Assembly: GCA_944391635.1 (NCBI GenBank)
Contig: CALXUL010000031.1
Span: forward strand, 1 to 6,234
Length of the DNA: 6,234 bases
DNA from: an uncultured Clostridia bacterium
GTDB lineage: Bacteria > Bacillota > Clostridia > UBA1381
Direction: 5' to 3'
A program made the position numbers and the translations under genes. The notes beneath the pieces were generated by a model. That model did not search any database, was not told the DNA's origin, and saw nothing but the letters and a program-made list of their open reading frames with translations. Shown here piece after piece: positions 1 through 4,711 of this stretch. Positions within the stretch are counted from its first letter, which is position 1; every line of letters begins with the position of its first letter.

Positions 1-36
1 ACCGTTAAATGGCTTGAAGGGAGTGTCGGATTATGA
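1..36 (+). CDS. possible 3' end of an upstream gene (partial, frame uncertain)
   Basis: Two plus-strand frames stay open from the window edge into the murI start. The frame beginning at base 1 encodes TVKWLEGSVGL and ends with TGA at 34-36, giving the classic 4-nt ATGA overlap with murI. The frame beginning at base 2 encodes PLNGLKGVSDYE and stops with TAA at 38-40. The ATGA overlap makes the first more likely and would suggest that murI is translationally coupled to an upstream gene. Too few residues are visible to recognise a family, so no function is proposed. It may also be non-coding leader. Confidence 0.3.
   Translation, partial: TVKWLEGSVGL
17..23 (+). promoter_or_regulatory. ribosome binding site of murI
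   Basis: AAGGGAG lies 9 nt before the ATG at 33. It is a good SD match and supports that start. No promoter is visible in the 32 nt upstream, so murI is either transcribed from outside the window or belongs to an operon that begins there. Confidence 0.7.
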
Positions 37-839
37 ATAACAGCGGCATTGGAGTGTTTGATTCAGGGCTTGGGGGACTTACTGCTGTAAAAAGCATTTG
101 CCGCGAGCTTCCAAAAGAAGATATTGTCTATTTCGGGGATACTGGAAGACTTCCATATGGAACAAAAACAGAAGAAACTATTAAACAGTATGCCGCGGCA
201 GATATTAGGTTTTTGCTTAGCCGTGATGTAAAACTTATAGTTATTGCCTGTGGTACGGCAAGTTCGGTTGCACTTTCGGATATGAGGAATATGTTTGATA
301 TTCCGATTGTAGGAGTGGTTGAGGCATCCTGTATGGCAGCCGTAAGAGCGTGCCGGAACGGAAAGATTGGCGTTATTGGCACTGCTGCAACGGTAAAGAG
401 CGGGTCATATCTTAAAGGCATAAAAGCGCAGGATTCATCTATAGAAGTGTTTTCTAATCCTTGTCCATTGTTTGTTCCGCTGGTTGAGAACGGACATTTT
501 GATACAGAGGTTACAAGACTTGTGGTTGAAGAATATTTACAGACAATGAAAGAAAATAATGTTGATACGCTGATACTTGGCTGTACACATTATCCCCTTC
601 TTGAAAAAGCTGTTGCAAGATATATGGGTGATGGCGTGACCCTTATAAATCCTTGTGCTGAGCTTGCAGCAACACTGCCTGGGATTTTGGGCAAAGATAA
701 TTTAGCGTCTCGAAACCGCGGCGGTATTTGTGAAAATTATGTGAGCGATGACCCGGAGGGGTTTGCAGAGCTTGGTGGAGTATTTCTTGATAGAAAAATA
801 GACGGTCAGGTGAAAAAAATTGACATTGAAAAGTATTGA
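33..839 (+). CDS. murI: glutamate racemase MurI
   Basis: This cofactor-independent cytoplasmic enzyme interconverts L- and D-glutamate and supplies the D-Glu of the peptidoglycan stem peptide. The 268-residue length is normal for the Asp/Glu racemase family. Visible hallmarks are the N-terminal GVFDSGLGGL with the conserved D10-S11, FGDTGRLPYG (residues 34-43), the first catalytic cysteine C73 in IACGTASS, and the second catalytic cysteine C184 in GCTHYPLL with H186 beside it. The family usually reads ACNTA at the first cysteine, and here the Asn is Gly. I recall this variant in some clostridial homologues, so it does not by itself argue for loss of activity. The gene overlaps the DUF1934 gene by 20 nt, which points to co-transcription. 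The neighbouring carboxypeptidase and wall-binding protease fit a cell-wall cluster. The family call is very secure. Confidence 0.97.
   Translation: MNNSGIGVFDSGLGGLTAVKSICRELPKEDIVYFGDTGRLPYGTKTEETIKQYAAADIRFLLSRDVKLIVIACGTASSVALSDMRNMFDIPIVGVVEASCMAAVRACRNGKIGVIGTAATVKSGSYLKGIKAQDSSIEVFSNPCPLFVPLVENGHFDTEVTRLVVEEYLQTMKENNVDTLILGCTHYPLLEKAVARYMGDGVTLINPCAELAATLPGILGKDNLASRNRGGICENYVSDDPEGFAELGGVFLDRKIDGQVKKIDIEKY
808..812 (+). promoter_or_regulatory. ribosome binding site that sets the TTG start of the DUF1934 gene
   Basis: AGGTG lies 7 nt before TTG at 820, inside the 3' end of murI. There is no in-frame ATG before about residue 52 of the product, and the DUF1934 core already begins near residue 11. 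This SD plus TTG is therefore the best start, although a second TTG at 826 cannot be excluded. Confidence 0.6.
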
Positions 840-1251
840 GGATAATGCTATAATTAAGGTAAAGTCGAAACAAATAACTCCAGGTGATAAAGAAGTTATT
901 GAATTTATAACCGAGGGGCGATTTTACAAAAGAGGAAGCCGTTTTTTTGTATTTTACCGTGAAAATGAACAGATGGGAATGGCAAATTGTACCGTTATGC
1001 TGATTATCGACGATAATAGTATTGTAATGCGCCGAAAAGGCGAATTTGAGCTTAAACTTACATATTCTGAAGGAAAGTCAGAGAGTGTTATTTATTATCT
1101 GCCTTATGGGATGATAAATATGACGCAGACAACACAGATGGTAAGAAGTAACATAAATAATAACGGTGGAAAGATAGAACTTGTGTATACCATGGACATT
1201 GACGGCAGAAAACAAAGAAACGAACTTGAAATAAATATAGAAAAAACCTGA
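820..1251 (+). CDS. DUF1934 family protein (small calycin-like beta-barrel, YwiB-like)
   Basis: The 143-residue product has no signal peptide and no membrane segment and is probably cytoplasmic. It matches the DUF1934 pattern from memory: an opening IIKVKSKQ strand (residues 11-18), the EFITEGRFYKRGSRFFVFYRE block (28-48) with the typical xTEGxxYK signature, then alternating strands including MRRKGEF, the YLPYG motif (93-97) and a C-terminal IELVYTMDIDG strand. B. subtilis YwiB is a structurally characterised member with a lipocalin-like barrel and unknown biochemical role, so no reaction is assigned. The start is TTG at 820, chosen for its SD and because no early ATG exists. The gene overlaps murI by 20 nt and is followed 16 nt later by the Ctp gene, so it reads as an operon member. 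A consensus-like promoter lies inside its first codons (826-854); see the findings. Confidence 0.85.
   Translation: MTLKSIEDNAIIKVKSKQITPGDKEVIEFITEGRFYKRGSRFFVFYRENEQMGMANCTVMLIIDDNSIVMRRKGEFELKLTYSEGKSESVIYYLPYGMINMTQTTQMVRSNINNNGGKIELVYTMDIDGRKQRNELEINIEKT
826..854 (+). promoter_or_regulatory. candidate internal sigma-A promoter with extended -10
   Basis: TTGAAA (826-831) is followed by a 17-nt spacer and a perfect TATAAT (849-854), which is preceded by TG one base upstream (TGCTATAAT, an extended -10). A TTGACA also sits at 820-825, but 23 nt from this -10. The predicted transcription start near 861 falls about 40 nt inside the DUF1934 gene. A transcript from here would lack that gene's start but could express the downstream ctp gene. 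The sequence match is excellent. Whether it is used is inference. Confidence 0.5.
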
Positions 1252-1257
1252 GAGGTT

Positions 1258-1263
1258 GGTGAT
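1258..1263 (+). promoter_or_regulatory. ribosome binding site of the Ctp protease gene
   Basis: GGTGAT lies 4 nt before ATG 1268, with GAGG at 1252-1255 just upstream. An in-frame TTG at 1256 and GTG at 1259 overlap this SD and would add only MVIP or VIP. ATG 1268 gives a normal lysine/arginine-led signal peptide (MKFRR) and is preferred. Confidence 0.55.
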
Positions 1264-1267
1264 ACCA

Positions 1268-2686
1268 ATGAAATTTAGACGAGTGGTTGCTGCTGTGGCT
1301 GCAATGCTATGTATAAGTGTACCTGCTGGTGCTGTTGAAAATGATGAATCATCATATTTTGAGATTATGGCAAATTATGCGGCAAATCTGTATATTGATG
1401 AGTCGATTACAAAAGAAGAAATTATACAAAATGCAATTGAGGGCGTTTTAAAGGATAATCCTGAGCTTATGTACAGTATGATAAAGGAAGCATTTAGGAG
1501 TCTTGATGATTACAGCGAATTTTATACCGAAGAAGAGTTTAGACAGTATTATCAGCAGCTAAATAAGATGTTTTACGGAATGGGCATAATTATTGAACGG
1601 CGTGATAACAATGTAATAATAACAAGGCTGTATGATAACGGCGGAGCTAAGGCTGCCGGACTTCAGGAAGGAGATATATTGGTAGAGGTAGAAGGGAAAC
1701 CTGTCGCTGACATGAGCCTTGAGCAGATTTCTGCTGAAGCCTCAGGCGAAGAGGGAACTTATGTAAATGTCAAGATTGACAGGGGCGGACAGCTTATGGA
1801 TTTTAGCGTAGAACGCCGCAGGGTAGATGAAGCAACGGTAGGAGGCTTGATATTGCCCGGTGATATCGGATATATTGAAATAATAAGTTTTGCAGAAGGG
1901 ACACCTGCTGAATTTGAGCAAGTGCTTGAAGGTTTTAAAAGCAAGAATGTTACAAATATTATTCTTGATTTAAGAAACAATCCCGGAGGAGTTCTGACAT
2001 CGGTTGTAGCTGTTGCAAAACAGATAGTTCCAGAGGGAATTATTACTCAGACCATTTACCGCAACGAAGAAGAAAACGAGATATTCTATTCTGACCTTAA
2101 AGATTCGCCATATCATTTTGCAGTGCTTGTGAACGGCGATACCGCATCTGCGGCAGAGGTTTTATGCGGGGCTCTTCAGGATTCTGGAGCAGGATATGTA
2201 ATAGGAGAAACGACATATGGTAAAGGAGTAATCCAGAATATTTTTAACCTACAAAGCGGTGATGCATTCAAAATAACAACAGGGCATTATCTTACAAGAA
2301 ATGGTAACGACATTAACGGTGTGGGTATCCAGCCCAATGAATGGGTATCGAATATTAAGCAGCAAATTGATTTGTCAAGATACGAAACTTTTGATTATAC
2401 AACAAAATGGCATGTCGGTGACAGTGGTAAAGGAGTGCTTGCTGCAAAACAGCGCCTGTCAATACTTGGGTATTATTTCGGTACAGTTGATGAAAACTTT
2501 GATACAGGTCTTGAAAATGCAGTCTATAAATTCCAGCAGGATACTGGTCTTTATCCTTATGGTGTACTTGATATTTCAACACAAGCCACTTTGGAAAATA
2601 AATTCTATGTTATTGATGAAATTATAGATGAACAGTTTTATAGTGCGTATGAATATTTCGGAGGTTCGCGCGCAGATTTGGAATAG
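1268..2686 (+). CDS. secreted S41 C-terminal processing peptidase with PDZ and peptidoglycan-binding domains
   Basis: This is a CtpA/CtpB-type serine protease of 472 residues from ATG 1268. Domains in order: signal peptide MKFRRVVAAVAAMLCISVPAGA with likely cleavage after AGA (about residue 22); a helical N-terminal region (about 27-100) with the family's LDDYSEFYT element; a PDZ domain (about 101-183, GMGIIIE, AKAAGLQEGDILVEV); and the S41 core (about 190-360) with ILDLRNNPGG, the nucleophile Ser294 in NGDTASAAE and the general-base Lys319 in TYGKGVIQ. A C-terminal PG_binding_1 domain (about 383-443, VLAAKQRLSILGYYFG, AVYKFQQDTGLYPYG) should hold the enzyme on the cell wall. In Bacillus such proteases act in regulated proteolysis, for example CtpB on SpoIVFA during sporulation; the substrate here is unknown. 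The gene follows DUF1934 by 16 nt and ends 5 nt before a strong hairpin. The family is certain and the exact role is not. Confidence 0.95.
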   Translation: MKFRRVVAAVAAMLCISVPAGAVENDESSYFEIMANYAANLYIDESITKEEIIQNAIEGVLKDNPELMYSMIKEAFRSLDDYSEFYTEEEFRQYYQQLNKMFYGMGIIIERRDNNVIITRLYDNGGAKAAGLQEGDILVEVEGKPVADMSLEQISAEASGEEGTYVNVKIDRGGQLMDFSVERRRVDEATVGGLILPGDIGYIEIISFAEGTPAEFEQVLEGFKSKNVTNIILDLRNNPGGVLTSVVAVAKQIVPEGIITQTIYRNEEENEIFYSDLKDSPYHFAVLVNGDTASAAEVLCGALQDSGAGYVIGETTYGKGVIQNIFNLQSGDAFKITTGHYLTRNGNDINGVGIQPNEWVSNIKQQIDLSRYETFDYTTKWHVGDSGKGVLAAKQRLSILGYYFGTVDENFDTGLENAVYKFQQDTGLYPYGVLDISTQATLENKFYVIDEIIDEQFYSAYEYFGGSRADLE

Positions 2687-2691
2687 TAAGC

Positions 2692-2729
2692 AAAATCATC
2701 TCATACGATAATGTATGAGGTGATTTTTT
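2692..2729 (+). terminator. intrinsic terminator-like hairpin overlapping the carboxypeptidase SD
   Basis: The left arm at 2692-2706 pairs with the right arm at 2713-2727 over 15 bp, with a single G-U pair (T2699-G2720) and a 6-nt loop GATAAT. The T-run at 2724-2729 follows at once. The right arm contains GAGGTGAT (2717-2724), which is the SD for the ATG at 2730, and the T-run is the spacer between SD and start. The element can therefore end the ctp transcript and, in read-through RNA, would hide the carboxypeptidase SD. Confidence 0.8.
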
Positions 2730-3833
2730 ATGAAAAGATTTTTGTTCCTGCTTTTTGTAATGCTGCTTGTGCCGCGTGTATGCTATGCGCTTGATTTATC
2801 TGCAAAATATGCATGTGTTATGTCCTTGTCTGATGCTGAGGTGATTTATGAAAAAGACTCGCACGTCAAAGCTCCTATGGCGAGTACAACAAAAATGATG
2901 ACGGCGCTTATTGCCGCAGAGTCTGAAAAATGGGATGAATTTGGTGAGGTATCGGTCAATGCTCAGAATCAGGAAGGGTCAAAAATATATCTTAAAGCTG
3001 GTGAGAAAATAAAAATATCTGAGCTTGTATGCGGACTTTTGCTAAATTCCGGAAATGATGCTGCTGTTGCAATTGCTGAAAATATTGGAGGCAGTACACA
3101 GGTTTTTGCGGAAATGATGACGAAACGCGCCAATGAGATTGGCGCTTGCGACACACAGTTTATGAACCCAAGCGGGCTTGATGAAGAGGGACATTATTCT
3201 ACGGCATATGACCTTGCGCTGATAGGCAGAGAAGTTATTTTAAATGAAAGATTGTCCGAAATTGTAAAGACAAAAACAATGAAAATAGAGAATGCCGGCT
3301 CTGATATAACGTATCTTCAAAATCATAATAAATTGCTTTGGAATTATGACGGTGCAATAGGGATAAAAACAGGCTTTACAAAAAAGTCCGGCAGGTGCTT
3401 GGTGAGTGCTGTAAAACGCGGTGATGTTGTATTGGTTGCGGTTACGATAAACGCGCCGGACGATTGGAATGACCATAAAAAGCTGCTTGACTATGGGTTT
3501 GAAAAATGCAGTACAAAGACAGCTATTAAAAAGGGTGATACGCTTGCAAAAATAGAAGTGGTGGGAGAACATATTAATCTTGTATCGTCATCTGAAGTAA
3601 AGGCGATTAGCATAAATGGACGGATAAAGGAATGCGAGGTTGTACTCTATCGGGTAAAATCACCAGAAGCTCCGATAAATGCAGGAGAAAAGCTGGGTGA
3701 GGCAGAGGTATATCAGAATGGGTACTTAATTGGTACAGTAGAGCTTTTGTCAGATAGGGAAGTGTACGAAAATAAAGAAAAGGAGAGTATAATTAATAAA
3801 ATTTTGTTATTTTTTAAAAATATCTTGCATTAA
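2730..3833 (+). CDS. serine-type D-alanyl-D-alanine carboxypeptidase (PBP5-like, peptidase S11; DacF/DacB-like)
   Basis: This 367-residue low-molecular-weight penicillin-binding protein removes the terminal D-Ala from peptidoglycan pentapeptides outside the membrane. It has a signal peptide (residues 1-20, MKRFLFLLFVMLLVPRVCYA, cleavage after CYA). All three active-site motifs are present: S52-T-T-K55, S107-G-N109 and K213-T-G215 in IGIKTGFTKKSG. A beta-rich PBP5_C-type domain follows at about 260-342. The last residues, about 352-367 (ESIINKILLFFKNILH), form the amphipathic helix that usually anchors these enzymes to the outer membrane face. Length and order are typical of DacF/DacB homologues, some of which serve in sporulation; which paralogue this is cannot be settled here. 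The ATG at 2730 is fixed by GAGGTGAT, which is embedded in the preceding hairpin. The stop codon falls inside the spacer of the folT promoter. Confidence 0.95.
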   Translation: MKRFLFLLFVMLLVPRVCYALDLSAKYACVMSLSDAEVIYEKDSHVKAPMASTTKMMTALIAAESEKWDEFGEVSVNAQNQEGSKIYLKAGEKIKISELVCGLLLNSGNDAAVAIAENIGGSTQVFAEMMTKRANEIGACDTQFMNPSGLDEEGHYSTAYDLALIGREVILNERLSEIVKTKTMKIENAGSDITYLQNHNKLLWNYDGAIGIKTGFTKKSGRCLVSAVKRGDVVLVAVTINAPDDWNDHKKLLDYGFEKCSTKTAIKKGDTLAKIEVVGEHINLVSSSEVKAISINGRIKECEVVLYRVKSPEAPINAGEKLGEAEVYQNGYLIGTVELLSDREVYENKEKESIINKILLFFKNILH

Positions 3834-3853
3834 GTAAAAAAAAGGTATATAAT
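3825..3853 (+). promoter_or_regulatory. promoter of the folT riboswitch transcript
   Basis: A perfect TATAAT (3848-3853) lies 17 nt downstream of TTGCAT (3825-3830), which matches the -35 consensus only in TTG. The predicted start is near 3860, about 6 nt before the first riboswitch stem, as expected for a leader that begins with its aptamer. The -35 lies in the last codons of the carboxypeptidase gene. Confidence 0.65.
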
Positions 3854-3865
3854 ATGCTCATAATT

Positions 3866-3971
3866 GCAGAGTAGATAGCAGAGCGTTAAGTGTTGCGTGA
3901 ACGGGGAGTTGTCACGCAAACGAAAAGCCGTGTATGAACGGTCTTGCGGTTCGGCTGTCGCATCCCGCTGC
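3866..3971 (+). ncRNA. tetrahydrofolate (THF) riboswitch aptamer, folT class
   Basis: The segment closely follows the THF riboswitch consensus as I remember it: AGAGTAGAT, then GCGTTAAGTG, a GTGA...GGG...GTCAC hairpin, AACGAA, GCGGT and GCATCCCGCTGC at the 3' end. Stems visible: P1 is GCAG 3866-3869 with CTGC 3968-3971. P2 is 3875-3884 with 3949-3958, with one mismatch. P3 is a perfect 8 bp, TTGCGTGA 3893-3900 with TCACGCAA 3912-3919. The P4 tip is CCGT 3928-3931 with ACGG 3938-3941. The P3 loop CGGGGAG (3902-3908) is complementary to TCCCG (3963-3967) for the long-range pseudoknot. The class binds reduced folates such as THF. It sits directly upstream of a folate transporter gene, the known context for this class. 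The P4 arm seems longer than in the E. siraeum example. Confidence 0.92.
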
Positions 3972-4011
3972 CAAAATTGAGGCAAAAGAATAACACCTCT
4001 GTTTTAGTGGC
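3970..4011 (+). promoter_or_regulatory. putative antiterminator of the folT riboswitch
   Basis: An alternative fold pairs GCC 3970-3972 with GGC 4009-4011, AAAA 3973-3976 with TTTT 4002-4005, and GAGG 3979-3982 with CCTC 3996-3999, leaving a 13-nt loop. It takes two bases of the P1 3' strand (3970-3971) and the core of the terminator's left arm. It is therefore mutually exclusive with both ligand-bound P1 and the terminator. The pairings are read by eye, without energy calculation. Confidence 0.5.
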
Positions 4012-4046
4012 TATGGACATTAATTTTATTTCGGAGGTGTTTTTTT
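3992..4046 (+). terminator. riboswitch-controlled terminator that also contains the folT SD
   Basis: AACACCTC (3992-3999) pairs with GAGGTGTT (4034-4041), extended by T4000-G4033 and G4001-C4032. The loop is 30 nt and a T-run continues to 4046. The right arm includes GGAGGTG (4033-4039), the SD of folT, 8 nt from the ATG at 4048. Formation would stop transcription and also block ribosome access in any read-through RNA. This fits an OFF switch in which THF binding stabilises P1 and frees the left arm. Confidence 0.75.
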
Positions 4047-4047
4047 C

Positions 4048-4584
4048 ATGTTCAAAATTTCTGCAAAAAATTTATCACAATCTTTAAGACTTGCCACAAT
4101 GGCTATGTTTGTGGCGCTTTATGTGGTGCTTTATGCGGTGAAAATACCCATAACGCCTGAGTCACGCATATCTGTTACATTTATACCGGTAGCGCTGTGC
4201 GGGTATTTATTAGGACCAGCTCCGGCAATGCTTGTAGGTGGTATAGGTGACATAGTAGCATTTTTCTTGTTTCCATCTGGAGCTTATTTTCCTGGCTTTA
4301 CGGTATCAGCGATACTTTCGGGAATGGTTTATGGCTGCCTTCTTTATAAATCAAGCGGTTTGTCTATGAGGGTAAGAGTTGTAATTTCAAAAATAATTAT
4401 AACTGTATGTATTAATATGATATTAAATACGTTATGGACGGCAATACTATACGAGAAGGCTTTTTTTGTTCTATTATTCTCGAGAGTACTAAAAAACTTG
4501 ATAACAATGCCATTTCAAATAATAATTACTATAATATTTATAGATATTATGGCAAAATGCGGAGTCACAAAAAAGTACTTATAA
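4048..4584 (+). CDS. folT: folate-specific ECF transporter S component FolT
   Basis: This 178-residue integral membrane protein is the substrate-binding subunit of an energy-coupling factor transporter that imports folate. It has about six hydrophobic segments (roughly 14-34, 44-58, 60-76, 84-100, 110-131 and 138-168). FolT-family signatures are KIPITPESRISVTFIPVAL (32-50), GYLLGPAPAMLVGGIGDIVAF (52-72), FPSGAYFPGFTVSAILSGMVYG (75-96) and the NTLW...RVLKN stretch (127-150). TM1 carries an A-xxx-A pair (A19, A23) of the kind S components use to dock on EcfT. No EcfA, EcfA' or EcfT gene is in the window, so it probably shares a module encoded elsewhere (a group II arrangement). Regulation is by the THF riboswitch directly upstream, which independently supports the folate assignment. 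I see no clear terminator after the gene. Confidence 0.92.
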   Translation: MFKISAKNLSQSLRLATMAMFVALYVVLYAVKIPITPESRISVTFIPVALCGYLLGPAPAMLVGGIGDIVAFFLFPSGAYFPGFTVSAILSGMVYGCLLYKSSGLSMRVRVVISKIIITVCINMILNTLWTAILYEKAFFVLLFSRVLKNLITMPFQIIITIIFIDIMAKCGVTKKYL

Positions 4585-4637
4585 AGTATGATTATTTTTG
4601 TTAAATATGCCAAAAGTAAAAATGATGTCAAATTTCC

Positions 4638-4669
4638 TTGAAAAACAAATGATGGTGTGGTAATATAAT
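4638..4669 (+). promoter_or_regulatory. promoter of the Prs gene
   Basis: TTGAAA (4638-4643) is a 5/6 match to the -35 consensus. Two overlapping -10 choices exist: TAATAT (4661-4666) at the ideal 17-nt spacing, or a perfect TATAAT (4664-4669) at a long 20-nt spacing. Either gives a start near 4673-4676 and a leader of about 36-39 nt. The rest of the 127-nt gap after folT is AT-rich with no strong structure. Confidence 0.5.
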
Positions 4670-4699
4670 TATGTAAACTTGATTAACTCTTGTATACAT

Positions 4700-4706
4700 A
4701 AGGAGG
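4700..4706 (+). promoter_or_regulatory. ribosome binding site deciding the Prs start
   Basis: AAGGAGG is a near-perfect SD, 5 nt before ATG 4712. The frame is open upstream to a TTG at 4679, which would add 11 residues, but that TTG has no SD and lies almost on the predicted transcription start. ATG 4712 is the start. Confidence 0.85.
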
Positions 4707-4711
4707 AAAAA

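Noticed and set aside
882..900. SD-like AGGTGAT followed 9 nt later by an in-frame ATT, a possible start for DUF1934 that would be compatible with the internal promoter
   Set aside because: ATT starts are very rare, and this one would remove the conserved first strand (IIKVKSKQ). The AGGTGAT is simply the codons for PGD.
1256..1267. Upstream in-frame TTG and GTG starts for the Ctp gene
   Set aside because: They overlap the SD and would put MVIP in front of a standard MKFRR signal peptide. ATG 1268 is better placed.
1310..1340. Cysteine in the Ctp signal peptide (MLCIS) as a possible lipoprotein lipobox
   Set aside because: The residues before Cys (A-M-L) do not fit the [LVI][ASTVI][GAS]C pattern, and a normal signal peptidase I site (AGA) follows.
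2613..2641. TTGATG with TTTTAT at 17-nt spacing near the end of ctp as a promoter for the carboxypeptidase gene
   Set aside because: Both hexamers match only 4 of 6 positions, which is expected often in DNA this AT-rich, and its transcript would still carry the SD-hiding hairpin.
3127..3145. Perfect 8-bp inverted repeat GCGCCAAT-GAG-ATTGGCGC inside the carboxypeptidase gene
   Set aside because: It encodes the RANEIGA stretch, which is typical of the family (KANELGM-like), has no T-run, and lies mid-gene. It is most likely a by-product of coding sequence.
3788..3793. TATAAT near the end of the carboxypeptidase gene as a second folT promoter
   Set aside because: There is no acceptable -35 at 16-18 nt upstream. 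The TATAAT at 3848 has better spacing and sits just before the aptamer.
4590..4627. AT-rich inverted repeat after folT (ATTATTTTT with AAAAATGAT) as a terminator
   Set aside because: The stem is almost all A-T with a wobble and a long loop, and there is no T-run after it. It is unlikely to terminate.
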